Part shown: positions 34,151 through 45,338 of the stretch, piece after piece
Position numbering within the stretch: position 1 is the first letter of the stretch
How the letters are laid out: each line of letters begins with the position of its first letter
NCBI GenBank assembly: GCA_947579665.1
Contig: OX388349.1
Span: 19,066,459-19,130,458 of the forward strand
DNA: 64,000 bases
Source of the DNA: Sympetrum striolatum
Taxonomy: Eukaryota > Arthropoda > Insecta > Odonata > Libellulidae
Direction: 5' to 3'
Made by a program: the position numbers and the translations under genes
Notes under the pieces: generated by a model
Seen by the model: only the letters and a program-made list of their open reading frames with translations
What the model was told of the DNA's origin: nothing
The model's database searches: none

Positions 34151-37100
34151 AACCGCTTTATATTGTATGTGCGAACATTTCTTTTGAATAATTAAATCAG
34201 AAGGACTAGTCGCGCAGAGTCGAGTCAAGCACCAAAAGAATTGAATAATATACTTCTAATTATTTAATTCCTTTCATTTACACCTTCTCCGTAATAAATG
34301 TTTGAATGCTAAAACGATTAATAATTTCAACATTGGAAAAAGGTATGAGCCAACAATTTTAGACATAACAACTCCATTTTTAAAATATACACGTAATGCA
34401 CTCATGCATGAATAATAAACTTAAATCTGCTACTACGGATTTCAGCGGTCAGTCCCCTTTGGTGCTATTTCTGCTCTCCTTGTTTTCGTCTACATAACGG
34501 TATATGAGTGCCATTCATACCGGCCTTCTCGACGAAACAAAGGTAGCTTCTCCGTGGGGGTGAGAGAGGAAAGAAAAAGGGTCTTCCATGCCGTGGTGAC
34601 AGAATACGTCAGTCCGACTAAAATTCGACGCATCTTTTAGGGTATTTGTGTGAGATAGAAAATTGCTTGAAAATGCCATTCTTAGATGTGGACGGAAATA
34701 TAATGAAAAGTTCGTCAATGAAGGAATATGAATGGTGTTACAGTTAATTACTTATATATTTTTTACATAAAGCATGGAGACGATGATAGGAAAATAAACA
34801 ATGGGGATATGGAAAATTTTATGCTTACTAAGAAGAGAATGCTGATTCTCTTCAACACTAAGGCAATACATCTAAAAATGTAAAGATAATTTGGTAAACA
34901 GGCTCAGAAGTGATGTGCGCAGATCCTGGGATGTAGGCTGTTTATAAGATTGAGAAAATGGTTCAATTACAAGATTGAGAAAACGATGTAAGCCATTTTA
35001 AGACAAAATAATGCAGGTTAGAAGGTGACCGGAAAAATATTTTTTCAATGGTTCAGCCAGAGAGAATGTAAATGAGATCAACCATTCGAAAAAGTTCCGA
35101 TTTTTGTGACAGTGTTCAAGTCTCATTTTCCTTACCTACTGCATTTGGTGTTATGTGAACTTACTTCTAAATCGTTCATTTACATCCAAAATTCATAAAC
35201 CATTAACAATAGACCTATCATAGTCGAAATTATTTATTATCACTGTAAATTTATTTTGCTTCGAAAATTAGTAGGATAAAATCATGTAGGCATATAAAAA
35301 TATGCATACAATTTGCATACATTCATGCATATAATTAGAGCTTCCGCCAGTTAATCATAAATGTCGAGGAATTCACACATTTAAATCTCTGCACCTTCAA
35401 GATATCGTAAATGTCTTCCTTATCTTTAAACCAAGAAGTTTTAAGGAAGAATAGGCGAGGCCCATGAAACCAGCATTAATATTCAGCAGTAATAGATTCT
35501 CCTGACAATAAGAAATATTTCCCCAGAAGGGAAGCTTTACCCATCTTATTTAAGAGTAATTATGGGTAATAAGTATGAGATGTCAGTATTTCTAGTGCTG
35601 TATCTGATAATGGCTGATGGACTTAACTGGCCTCTCATTAAAAAAAGGAAAGGGAAAATACGAAGCCTAAATTCTAATTATTAAACGGCTGTTACCGATG
35701 TAAGGGCAAGTCAAATTGATTACGCCTGATTTAGTAGTTTTACTAAATGTAATTTCCGTAAAAATATAGTCATTGCTCAACGACTATAAGAAATGGCGGA
35801 AATAACTAAGGACAAAGATTCAAAATTTCTTATATAACGCTATTTCACAAAGTAACGGCTTCTTCAATCAATTTGACTATAAGGAAATTATTCAGAGAAC
35901 TTGAACCAAAGAAAGCTGCATCCATTGCGAAGGAAATTGATTACAATCATCGGGAAGGGGTAATCTGAAGATTATTGATATTCTGGGCAGGCAGACGTTT
36001 AGAACTAGTTCCCCTTAATGGATAAAAGAAAGTTTAACTAAATATTGTGACCGGGTGTAATCGTTAAAATTCCGTAAGCTGCGCGTATAATTTTATCATT
36101 GAGAATCTTCAAGGGATCTGAGAAGAGCACACAAACACTGGGAACGGTCTCCCAGACTGCCCATGTCTCGGACCGTCTCTGCTTTCAGCAGTAGAATTAA
36201 ACATATATTAACCATAGAAAGATCACTCCCGTAGAAACTTAAGCTTCGTAAAATGCCAATTCCAATATTACGTTCTCAATATTTACATTCAACTTTTCAG
36301 GCCTTTTTCGCTATTTCTTCTAACCAATGTTTTTCATAAACCTTTGGGACATCCTTACAAATCAATCAACAACAAAACGGGAAAATTTAAGAGATAGCTA
36401 TTTGCGTAAAATAGCGTTCCTTTGGTTCTTTTTTATTACTATCATTGGATGTATAGGGTTTTCAATTCTTTTATTCCATTAAAAGATAGACACAGTTATT
36501 AGTTTCGTAGATTTTAAGAACCTTTAAAATTAATATAAAAAACACCAAAAGCAAGTGAATATATTTTTTCTCTCAGTGTTGATGATAGCCAAAACGTTAA
36601 ACTCATCTTGATTCACTTATAAAATTTGCTAGTATATCTCACCTGGTTTATAAAATAAAAAATAAGGATGTCATTTAAATACGTATTTAAACTCAATTAT
36701 AATCGTCATTACTGTAACACACACGCAATAACTTGCCCATTCTGTGTCGAGTACTAAAAACTCATACCTCTAGCCAAGTCTTAGGTTTGGTTAGACCTCG
36801 ATTAACCCATTGTCATGCAAAAGTAACAGATCTACGGATAGCGGTCTTATCATTTTCCATAACTGATAATTAAAAGATGGTTTTCTTAAAATACTGAGAA
36901 ATTTGAAATAAACAAATTGTAATACTCTTCGGAGGTGATTTGTTGATCAATAAATAGCTAAAAATACGAGAGGAGTAACTTTTGAGAAATAAAATTTCGA
37001 GAATTTTACCAAAAGGACGTCTACCGCTGGCCATTTACTACAGTATTTACTGGAAGCCATTACTTTGAAACGATAAGGAATCCATGGATCCAATTTTTAG

Positions 37101-37950
37101 GACAGTGGTTTCATCAAGCTATTTATTATTATTTTCATTTAATCCACATCAGATAAACAGTGAGATCTCGTAAGTTTTAGGCCGAAGAACATACAATATT
37201 TCTAATCTGTTGCTCTGCAGTCCCACTTCATGAGAGATTTATTTCTTCGAGTCATTCTTATAATTGCGAGCTAAAAATTAAACATATATCAGAGAAGGCT
37301 AGCGAACACATTATTTTAGATAACATCAAAATGAATCAAGCAAATTGCAACCCAAATACTCTTCTCCCAACGAGAAAGTTTTTCCTTTCCATTCCCGTTT
37401 GGCAACAAAAGGATTATCTTGCCCTTCTCCCCCACCTATTTCGTTTTGTCCTGTTTAACAGTTTTCCCGGTATTCTACCCTTTCAAGGGCAGGTAACATT
37501 TTTGTTCCCTTCTTTTCTCCAGGCACATGCCATATGGAGGATCGCGTATTTATGTAAATGTTGAAGATAGTGATAGTAAGCGTCGAAGCTAATTGTGTGA
37601 ATTTTTCTACAGTGTTGTTATAAGGATAATTTAATTTTACAAATTAATGGATTATACAATCTATAGTAGTCACGAGAGTAAGGGGAAATGGTAATGTAGA
37701 AAAGAATATTCGTTATTTAAATCAATCGAATGAGCTTTAACTTTGAGGAACTCCATAGGTAACTAAACACAAGGAAATAAATAATTTTGTCAAAGTTATA
37801 CGACTTTCTGTGTGGAAGTTTTGGCACTTTTATTTCCTTGTGTTTATTTCTTACTTATTTCTCTTGATAATAGAACGATTTTCAATTGGGAAAGTTAAAC
37901 GAAAGGTTTCTAAAAGCAATCAAATTACAGTGATCTACCGAATCATGCAC
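34151..37950. other. Intergenic DNA, no gene
   Basis: No frame over 77 codons, no recognisable protein, and no long repeats noticed. Slightly GC-richer near 34440-34650. Confidence 0.45.
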
Positions 37951-38160
37951 ATATCTTATATATTAAAATTCAGCCTGCGTATGTTTGTGCCCGCAAAACT
38001 CGAAAACCACTCGGTCGATTGACTTGAATTTTTTACAGAACATTGCATTCAAATATATATATATATATATACGAAAGTGTTTATATTGTAAAAAATGGTG
38101 ACACTTCGTCCCTGCTTCGATCCCAGACGAGTCAAAGCATTTCCGTGAGAAATGCACGTA
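37951..38160 (+). mobile_element. Helitron/Helentron-like terminal fragment (tentative)
   Basis: TATATATTAAAATTCAGCC, then a TGTTTGTGCC segment, then AAAACTCGAAAACCACTCGG and TCGATTGACTTGAATTTTTT. This follows the pattern ATATTAAAATTC - TGTTTGT - CTCGAAAACTACTGGACCGA seen at one end of many arthropod Helitron-type and similar elements. An (AT)n microsatellite (38052-38071) follows. I cannot find the other terminus, so identity and extent are uncertain. Confidence 0.4.
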
Positions 38161-38904
38161 AAGTTCATTTTTGTCTCTGCATGCTTCATTTCTTTTGCAA
38201 AATTAAATTAAAAATAATAGTCATACGAGATTGAGACAAGAACCAATAGCAGAGTAAATGAATAGAAAACCTTATTTTGGTCGTTTATTGTTGTTTCCGA
38301 ATTGAATTTTTGAGATATTTTACGGAATACACGAAAAGTTTTGTGAGTATAAACAGCCGGTCCCCCTGACGACAAATGCCATTTTTGAATCCGAGATCCT
38401 GCTTTTTGGCCTATTTGAAATTAGGAAGAAGAGAAAAGTTGCTGGTTTCGTTCACATTGATGAGCATAATCAATCGTTGGAAGTGATTTATACGATCGAT
38501 TTTCGAAAAACGAAATGTGAGTTAATTTGATACCGAATGTTGTATTCAGTTAAATTCATTTGTATTGTTTTGGAAATGATTTAATAATCTGTTATCGAAA
38601 ATTAAAGTGAGAGTGACTTCGAATGCTGCATTCAATTCGATTAATTTCTTTAGTTATCTTCCAGTTGATCGTCGTCAAATTAAATAGTACGCGTTAACAC
38701 ATCAAATGTTGCGGCAGATAATGGATAGTAGTAAATGATCATTATATAAATAACGAAAATTCTCCATCCAAACGCGAGAGCCGAGCTAGCGTAACGTACC
38801 ATGTTCTCCATCTTTCTTTTCTCCCCCTCCCTTTTCGAGAGAAAGGCTCGCCGGCCCGAATTTTGGACTTAGAATTTCTTGGTGGGTCAGGGGTGGTAAC
38901 TTTT
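38161..38904. other. Non-coding DNA, possibly interior of the preceding element
   Basis: A loosely repeated pattern, AATTTGATACCGAATGTTG followed by ATTCAGTTAAATTCATT and later CTTCGAATGCTGCATTC, occurs at about 38525-38640. No coding frame. A CpG-containing patch lies at 38770-38870. Confidence 0.35.
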
Positions 38905-39221
38905 TTTTGCTGTTAGCTGTACATTGGTTTCTTTAATGTCTTTTAGTTTTTGCAATCGGTAGGTTTTTCACACCCCCCTTCTTTGTGGGTGTTTTCCTGC
39001 AGCGGATATTTTTTCCTAAGCTCTTCTTAGGTTTTTATTACATCCGCAATCCCTTCTCTCATTTTCTTCTATTTTCTTCTAAGTTTCATTGATACATGTA
39101 ATATACTTATAATAATGTAACAGCTAAACTACAGGTTAGATGGAAGAGGAGACTTTTTAGTCTCAATCTTGCCTAATAAAGACCCCTAATAATAATAATA
39201 ATAATAATTATTATTATCAAT
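38905..39221 (+). mobile_element. LINE 3' end, hairpin family (copy B)
   Basis: Same four-part UTR as copy A. Hairpin 1: ACACCC 38970-38975 with GGGTGT 38987-38992. Outer stem: GCGGAT 39002-39007 with ATCCGC 39042-39047, a compensatory T-A to C-G change relative to copy A. Inner stem: CCTAAG with CTTAGG (39015-39031). Terminal hairpin GAGACTTTTTAGTCTC, then CCTAATAAAGACC and an (AAT)n tail. Confidence 0.87.
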
Positions 39222-39929
39222 TGTTTTAATATATTAAATAGAAGCACATAATCGCTGAACAGAAACACATTCTGACTTAGGAACATTTATGCTACTGCAC
39301 ATTCTGTGAACTTTATGCATTCCATTTCCCAAATTATTTCGTGGAAAGGTAGTAATATTATTTTTAGAAATATTGACCTTCGGCGTTAGTAGTTTAACTT
39401 CCTGCTGCTTTCGAACGACCTATAATATTTGCTCGTGCGTCATCAAACAGCAAGAAGTTTTGTTATTCATTTATGAGATGCTGCTGAAGTAATTCATACG
39501 CGTTTAATTTCTCTATGCTCGGAAAAAACATAGCTCACGGAGGGATAGTTTCCATTTGATACGGTATTGGAAGTTCGGCAGCATTAAAAGCTGCTTCGGA
39601 AACCGTGAGAGCCCTCTCTCTGGGGGGTAACCAAGCGAAAAGAAATTCAGTTTTAATCCAAATGTACCCGCTCTCGGAGTAGTCCAAACATCTCTTTTAT
39701 GAGCTCCATTCATCTCATATCGAAAAAAGAGAGAATCGCGCTCATTACGCCCCGTTACACTCTAAACGTCCTCTTTCGGAAATGGAGAGAAAAATGCCGT
39801 TTGATTTCGTATCGACGGAGCTGACTAGGTTACCTGCCCAAATGGTTGCCATGGCGATTGCCAGAATTCCCCACTGCCAAATATAGGCGCCCATGGCGGT
39901 CGAATTTTGGCCAGATTGCCGCATGCATA
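39222..39929. other. Non-coding DNA, CpG-richer toward the right
   Basis: 39500-39920 is CpG-richer and contains the words GCCATGGCGATTGCCAG and GCGCCCATGGCGGTCG. No recognised gene; regulatory function is possible but unproven. Confidence 0.35.
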
Positions 39930-39996
39930 AATATTTACATCTACATTAATGCACTACATACTGCCTTTCGGCGTGTGGCGGGGGTAGACCTTTACG
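39930..39996 (-). mobile_element. LINE 3' tip on the minus strand
   Basis: Read on the minus strand: CTACCCCCGCCACACGCC, then GGCAGTATGTAG, then ATGTAGATGTAAATAT. This is the same 3' UTR type as at 25589-25750 (ACCCCCTG-CATACGCC, then a TGTA/GATGTA-rich tail). Only about 65 bp remain. Confidence 0.65.
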
Positions 39997-40086
39997 TTTT
40001 TCATTTCAATTCTGAATGTGTCAATAAAGCCAAAGGTATTTTTTGCACCTTTATTTCCTCCACCGCATTTACGGTTTTGCAGAGGG

Positions 40087-40125
40087 ATTGAGGCTGATCT
40101 TAGATGAGGAGTGAGGTAGTTTGCC
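40087..40125 (-). repeat. End fragment of the GAGGAGTGAGGTAAT MITE family
   Basis: TTGAGGCTGATCTTAGATG then AGGAGTGAGGTAGTTTGCC matches the inverted right end of the element at 42455-42644. No clear partner end was found. Confidence 0.5.
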
Positions 40126-40571
40126 TTTGACTTCTTTCTTGAATGTATGTCAATGGAGCTAGTCCACGTAAGGAAACCACAGTCTGTTAATTACATTATT
40201 ATTGTATTCAATGAGGAATTACCAAAATCACTACGTACATTTGCTCTGCCGCATATATCCGCAAAATTATTTTTATCAAGTCTGATTCAAAAGCCAAAGA
40301 TGAATTACACATATATTTCATAACTATATAAAAGTTATATCAAAAACCCAAATACAATTATATTTAATCAAAAATATCCTTAAAAGAAAGATATATCATG
40401 TAAGCTATGGTGCGTTAATAATGACCCTTGATTATTTTTTCGTGATTATACTTCCTATTGCAGGAGTATTTTATAACTCTGTTAATATTTTTATTATAAA
40501 CTGTCAATGGGATAACACCCGTAATAAACATATTATTATAAATCCTGGATAACCCAAGGACAGGGAATATA

Positions 40572-40690
40572 AAAAGGTCAAACCGGGGGTCAAACTCGGA
40601 TCTTGTCCGGAGAGATATCTCAATGATTAGAGCACTCTCCCGAAAAGTGGTAGATCGAGGTAGGAGTCTCGGATCAGTCCATTTTTCATT
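40572..40690 (+). mobile_element. tRNA-derived SINE unit with partial inverted partner
   Basis: At 40606-40680 a tRNA-like unit reads with an A-box-like ATATCTCAATGATTAGAGC, an anticodon-arm-like CTCTCCCGAAAAGTGGTAGA, and a decayed B-box region GAGTCTCGGATCAGTCC, followed by ATTTTTCATT. To its left (40572-40606) lies an inverted B-box-like piece, ACCGGGGGTCAAACTCGGAT. So this locus too looks like a head-to-head pair in which the left unit is truncated. Confidence 0.6.
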
Positions 40691-41280
40691 CACTTATGGC
40701 CACTTTAGTTAATAATCCTGCTATAGACAACGCTAAGCTCAATCTATCCGTAACGGTTTGAATTTATGTATTCCGTGCAGTTTCTATGGTTACCCTCTGT
40801 ATGGTACAATATGCAAATAATAATAAATCCAGAGACCGTCGACGAAATCTCTGGCAATCAAATTGGGAGGGATTTTTGCGGTTCAGTGGAAATATCCTTG
40901 TCCTCTTGGCATTCTGGGACTCAACCGAAATAATTCTGAGCAAAGGAAATGCTCGTATGAAAAATTGATGAAGGCCATATTGATCGGGACAAATTAAGTG
41001 CCTCGAACGCGTTGATGAAATGAATGAAGTCGGGCTTTCATTAGTTCGACCGTGGGTCAGCAGAGCGGATCGACGGTGGATAAAGTTGGAGTCTACTTTC
41101 CTTTGGTTAGGCCTCATTTGAAGTACACGAGCAGCTAGTTACTGCGTGCGCGTCGTGTTTTTAAAATAGAACGGGTGCGGTAGAAAGTACTTGAATTCGT
41201 TTCATTTATCTCTTGGCTCAGGATGAGGGAAATAATTTACAGCAGCCCTTGTTTAATTCACGGTTGTGATTTCATGAAAG
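40691..41280. other. Non-coding DNA, no gene
   Basis: A 117-codon minus frame (40764-41117) has no recognisable domain. Nothing else seen. Confidence 0.45.
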
Positions 41281-41453
41281 CTACTGAGGTATGAGTGATT
41301 CAAATTCATAAATGTATGTTTTCTCTTACCGGATTTGATAAGAAATATAATAAAGTTGTACTTATGTGTGTGATTTTCTCTCATACAGTTGTCTCAGTCG
41401 CAGGGATGGAAAATCACCTAATTTCTCATCTTGCATATTAAGCCTCATTACTT
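41281..41453. mobile_element. MITE, GAGGAGTGAGG family
   Basis: The left end CTACTGAGGTATGAGTGATT is shared with 42455, and the right end TCACCTAATTTCTCATC-TTG ... TTAAGCCTCATTAC is shared with 42644. The two ends are imperfect inverse copies of each other (TGAGGTATGAGTGAT against GATGAGAAATTAGGTGAT). No coding capacity. Confidence 0.55.
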
Positions 41454-42454
41454 ATTTAGAGCAATTTATTGGTATTTGCTTGAGAGTTCAAAGATCCCCC
41501 GGGCTCATAACTTTACATAAGCGTTGAGAAAAGTTCAAGGGGAAGTTTAATTTATGTATGAATCGGTTACAGCGATGCTCCTTGCAATTGGCTGTTGGTA
41601 ATAATTATACTTCATTACAGAGCGTAAAGATAATTCTCATTAGACAGAAAAATTTTTTCAAACGTTCAACGTTTACGAAACGATTAATAGTTATAGCTTT
41701 CAGATTTACGGTAACCACATAAAACAGAAATGGCTTCGTGATTTTTAAATGCTCGATTGTTTTTCGAATTCGCCAATCCGCGAATTTACCAGGGCTGAGT
41801 TAGCGGATTTCGAGGTTCCACTTTAAATTCCCGTTTTTATACGAAAGCTCTCATTGGAGTGATGGAGTTCTTTCTCTCCATCCGCTAAATAATTAAAAAA
41901 TGGAGAGATATGAATGTATTAACTCCTAAGGGTTATAATGCAATCCTTCTTTGGCTAATGGGTAACCCTGTTAACTAAGTTTTTGTTTAGCGCAGATTAT
42001 TTCCGTTGGATTTCGAAAACCTCTAACTGAATCCGATTCCACTGACTTTTTATGATAGATTCTCACTCATGCACGAGTGCACGAATAAGTCAGAGATACC
42101 CAAAATAAAGTGATTATATTCCCTTTATCCTTTGCATGAAAATCGTAATGTTAGTTTTTTGAAGGTTTTCATGGATATGAAATAAATACACATACGATAG
42201 GAATCGCCTTCGCTTATCAATGTATTACTTTAATTTAAGAAGACAGTATAAAAAATTACACAAATCAAGTATGCCCGCATTTGTTATGGGTTAATTCTCC
42301 AATTATCACGAGCTAATTTTATTGTATATAATATTTAATTGAGGTCCTGCCTTCGTTTGTAGACGAATGGAATATCTTTAATTTTTATTTCTGAAAAGGA
42401 CAAAGAAAAATGTATCTATTATTGACTTACGCCATGGCAATGATTACATGTGAG
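41454..42454. other. Non-coding DNA between two MITE copies
   Basis: CpG-richer at 41750-41870. No gene or repeat seen. Confidence 0.45.
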
Positions 42455-42644
42455 CTACTGAGGTATGGGTGATTCTGACTAGGAGCTCTAATTAAGCTCA
42501 TTCCAAATGGTATGATAATGGTAGTGTTACTCCTAGTCTTTTAGCTTCATTTACGTAGACATGTTCCTCTTGGGGCATTCTGGCTAAGTAAGAAAGTAAG
42601 GGCAAACTACCTCATTCCTCACCTTACCTGGTAAGCCTCATTCT
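42455..42644. mobile_element. MITE, GAGGAGTGAGG family
   Basis: Starts CTACTGAGGTATGGGTGATT and ends CTACCTCATTCCTCACC ... GTAAGCCTCATTC. Inside, GACTAGGAG (about 42476) is inverted as CTCCTAGTC (about 42530). The closest relatives in the window are 41281-41453 and 61580-61770. Confidence 0.6.
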
Positions 42645-42659
42645 TCTTGATAGCTGATT

Positions 42660-43085
42660 TCAGGTGGCTTCCTTGCAGTACACTGCACGGAATAATTTAT
42701 TCTATTCAAATGAAAGGGTTAAGGTTTGCAGTATACTCCGCGGAATGATTTATTCTATTCCAAGGAAAGGGTTAAGGTTTGCACAGAAGGGCGTGCACCA
42801 AGGAAAATTCCCAAGGAAAAACGGACTTGAAAAAAGTCTGACAGGGCCGGAATCGAACCCAAATTTCTCCCTCTACTCTGGAGCCTTAACCATCTAAGCT
42901 ACCCGTACAGAACATTTTAACAAGCCGTTTTTGGGGGCTTTGCGAGCATTGGTTGGATGGTTAAAGAATCCTCCCGGGTAGAAGAAGATCCCAGGTTCGA
43001 TTCCCGGTACCGTCTGACTCTTTTAAAGTCCGTTTTTCCTTGGGAATTATTGTATTTATACTCGTATTATTGTTTCCCTGGATGC
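42660..43085. mobile_element. Large head-to-head palindrome of two tRNA-related SINE units
   Basis: The minus-strand unit (about 42843-42930) has a leader AAAACGGCTTGTTAAAATG, an A-box GGTAGCTTAGATGGTTAAGG and a B-box GGGTTCGATTCC. The plus-strand unit (about 42947-43012) has an A-box-like TTGGTTGGATGGTTAAAG and a B-box CAGGTTCGATTCC. Both end with GTCTGACT then GTCCGTTTTTCCTTGGGAA (inverted on the left). Farther left, a 54-bp segment ending AAAGGGTTAAGGTTTG is present twice in tandem (42675 and 42729). The 10.9-kb locus is a shorter version of the same arrangement. Confidence 0.8.
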
Positions 43086-43199
43086 TTCAGAAATCCGATA
43101 ATACAGAGTCTGAACAGAACCGTGACAATGAGATGTAAAATAGCAATTAATGAACTACGAAGAACTCTTTTCAATCCCCAAACTAGTGCATGTAATTTT

Positions 43200-43620
43200 A
43201 TACTTGATTGATACTGTTTTTTTTCGACCGTTTTGCCGTTCTCAGTTGAAAAATCGCAGTGGCCATCAGAGGAGAACTGCGAAGAATTAGTCGGCGCGCG
43301 GGAGCTATTAACGCAAAAGTGGAAAATTTAATTGCGAGCGATATAAACGATAGAAAAAATCGTCGAAAACTGACGGCAAAAGGTGCTGTTGGGCCCCTTT
43401 TGATGGGCCTGAATTATAGATGGCGGATACTTGATCGAAGTCGAGCGAATAGGACATTAGTCGCCATGGAAACAATTCACGTGAAGCACAAACGGAATCT
43501 GGAATGCACGAGGCTCGGATGAGAAAAAACAGCCATAATTAGGCTAATGGAGGAGAAGAAAAGTCTGTTAATCGATATCGAAAGGCGCAACGATATATCG
43601 ATTGGTTACGATTGATCGTT
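43200..43620. promoter_or_regulatory. Candidate regulatory islet
   Basis: CpG-rich relative to its surroundings, with GGCGCGCGGGAGCTATTAAC, an E-box in AATTCACGTGAAGC, and GCCATAATTAGG-type homeodomain cores near 43530. The 87-codon frame 43259-43522 is unrecognised. Low confidence, from composition only. Confidence 0.22.
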
Positions 43621-44021
43621 AAGACTAACGAGTAGATGCGTCTGTTTCATTAAGAGATTACTTCATGGTCCGAATCTTAAAGTGTGGTTGAAGTCGATAT
43701 ACATAAATGGTAGGTTGGTTATCTGTATCTACACTAATGTTTAATTGTTTACCGGATAGCCATTTGGGCAGAACGTACTAACTTTAATGAAGCGGTCCCC
43801 ATTCCGACTCTCGGTTGGAGCCCATGTGTAAAATGAAAGATGTCGAAGCACATTTAACCAACACAACAAAAGCAACTAATTTTAATTTATGTTGAATGAT
43901 AGGTAGACGTATATGACACCAAATCAAAAACTGAACATTTTAAAGGGTAGCAATAGGAAATGAATTAGGGCAGCCTAACCTTTGTTGGGTAGGTTTTTGA
44001 ATATGCTAACACTGTATCCTC
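43621..44021. other. Non-coding DNA, nothing recognised
   Basis: No frame, repeat or RNA-like feature noticed. Confidence 0.45.
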
Positions 44022-44216
44022 ATGAGGATTGTCGCAAAATTAGAGAGAGTTCAAAGGATTGCAGCTTTATATGTTATGGGAACGTTTGAGGAAGTGGATA
44101 AAGCCTCAGTTTTGAAGGCAGACAGTAAGAGATGGGAAGGTCTTAAAAAAATTAATGGAGGCACCAATTTTTTGGGAAGGAGTCATAACCACAAAATGAA
44201 ACGTATGCCGCTATAA
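44022..44216 (+). pseudogene. LINE ORF2 fragment, post-polymerase region
   Basis: The 64-codon frame begins with KLERVQRIAALYVMG and continues to RWEGLKK. LExVQRRAARFVxG followed by a SSVTxMLxxLGWxxLxxR segment is the typical LINE reverse transcriptase C-terminal region. Here the second part is degraded (ASVLKADSKRWEGLK). It probably belongs to the same broad LINE group as 25319-25588, which preserves the next segment. Upstream domains are absent. Confidence 0.6.
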
Positions 44217-44347
44217 AGCAATATCTCCAAATACTCTTATTTGAATGGAGACATACCGAAACTACTCACCCCAATTGCATTTAGCCACTCCCTTAAAATC
44301 CAAAATTCTTTAATAAAAGATATGCATCCATGATAGTCATTTCATCC

Positions 44348-44384
44348 CTGAAGATGACTGTGGAGATTACAGCCGAAACGTCGG
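44348..44384 (+). ncRNA. Hammerhead-core-like motif CTGAAGA...GAAACGTCGG
   Basis: CTGAAGATG is followed by a stem-forming spacer (CTGT ... ACAG) and GAAACGTCGG. This matches the hammerhead ribozyme core CUGANGA - stem II - GAAA. It is the best of the four such motifs in the window because stem II closes. A 3-bp stem III (ACG with CGT) can be drawn to a GTT, but stem I does not pair convincingly, so it may be a decayed or never functional retroelement motif. Confidence 0.45.
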
Positions 44385-45289
44385 ACCCGTTCCTGTCTGT
44401 AACCCAAGAAAACTTCCTTCATCCATGATATAGTTATAAAGAATGTTTAAGCAGCTAACATAATTGTGGTTTAAATATTTCAAATCACTAACTTATATTT
44501 TTTTTAAATTCACTCAGTAATAACTGTAAAATTTGTCGTGACAAAAGTCTTATTGTAATACTCAGCATTCACATAAAAATATATTAAAATACGTAAGAGA
44601 GGATTCTTTCCTTACTTTTATCGTTTAATTGGTATATCCCTTTAACAAGTGAGATCGCAGTTTCTTTGACTTTTTTATAGACGTCCTAGTAAAGTGGGAT
44701 CTCTCCATTGATACAAATTACCTTCAAAATGGATTCATTTTCAGCCGTGTTTCCAATAGCGACTTTCCCCCGGGAATCCTCTCTCTCGAGATTTTCAATT
44801 AAGAGTTGCCAGTGTATCTTTCAGCATCTTTTTGGTCCATCATTTTCTTGGAATTCCACTTCCAGAGCATTCCTCACAACTTTCACTCCGCCCATTCATT
44901 TCCACACGGCATTTCCTTTTCGCATATTTCGCCCTTGTTCGGAAGTTTCCAAAAGCACATCTTCGAAGCACTCACCGCGATGATTTTTCCCTATCTAATG
45001 GATGACATCTGCTCCATGAATAGCATCCCCTCCGAGCAGAATGCTTTCACAATTCACGCAGACAAGTTATTTCGTTACTTAAATGCTAGCTGATAAAAAA
45101 TCGTGGATGTAACGGAAAATGAGATTTATATTTTTGTGTAGTACATATAATATGTGTGCGTAAATCACGGTTTTTGTTGTCATATGCTTATGAAAAAATG
45201 TCCTCCAACTGTCTTGTGGTACGTAATGGAGGGAAATGCATTTTTCATTCAATTTTAGTGCTTTCATAGCATTCTTGCTCAATGAGGAA
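44385..45289. other. Non-coding DNA, CpG-containing patch 44.7-45.07 kb
   Basis: Overlapping frames of 91 and 95 codons (44708-45093) in a GC-richer patch are unrecognised. No repeats seen. Confidence 0.4.
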
Positions 45290-45338
45290 AGTAATAGTAA
45301 ATTACCTCACTCCTCATCTTGCCTCATTCCACCTTATG
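45290..45338 (+). repeat. End fragment of the GAGGAGTGAGG MITE family
   Basis: TAAATTACCTCACTCCTCATC then TTGCCTCATTCC matches the right end of the family exactly over its core. No left end is visible within 200 bases. Confidence 0.55.

Noticed and set aside
42843..43012. Two genuine tRNA genes
   Set aside because: A- and B-boxes are present but acceptor stems do not pair and the units continue into a shared SINE tail.
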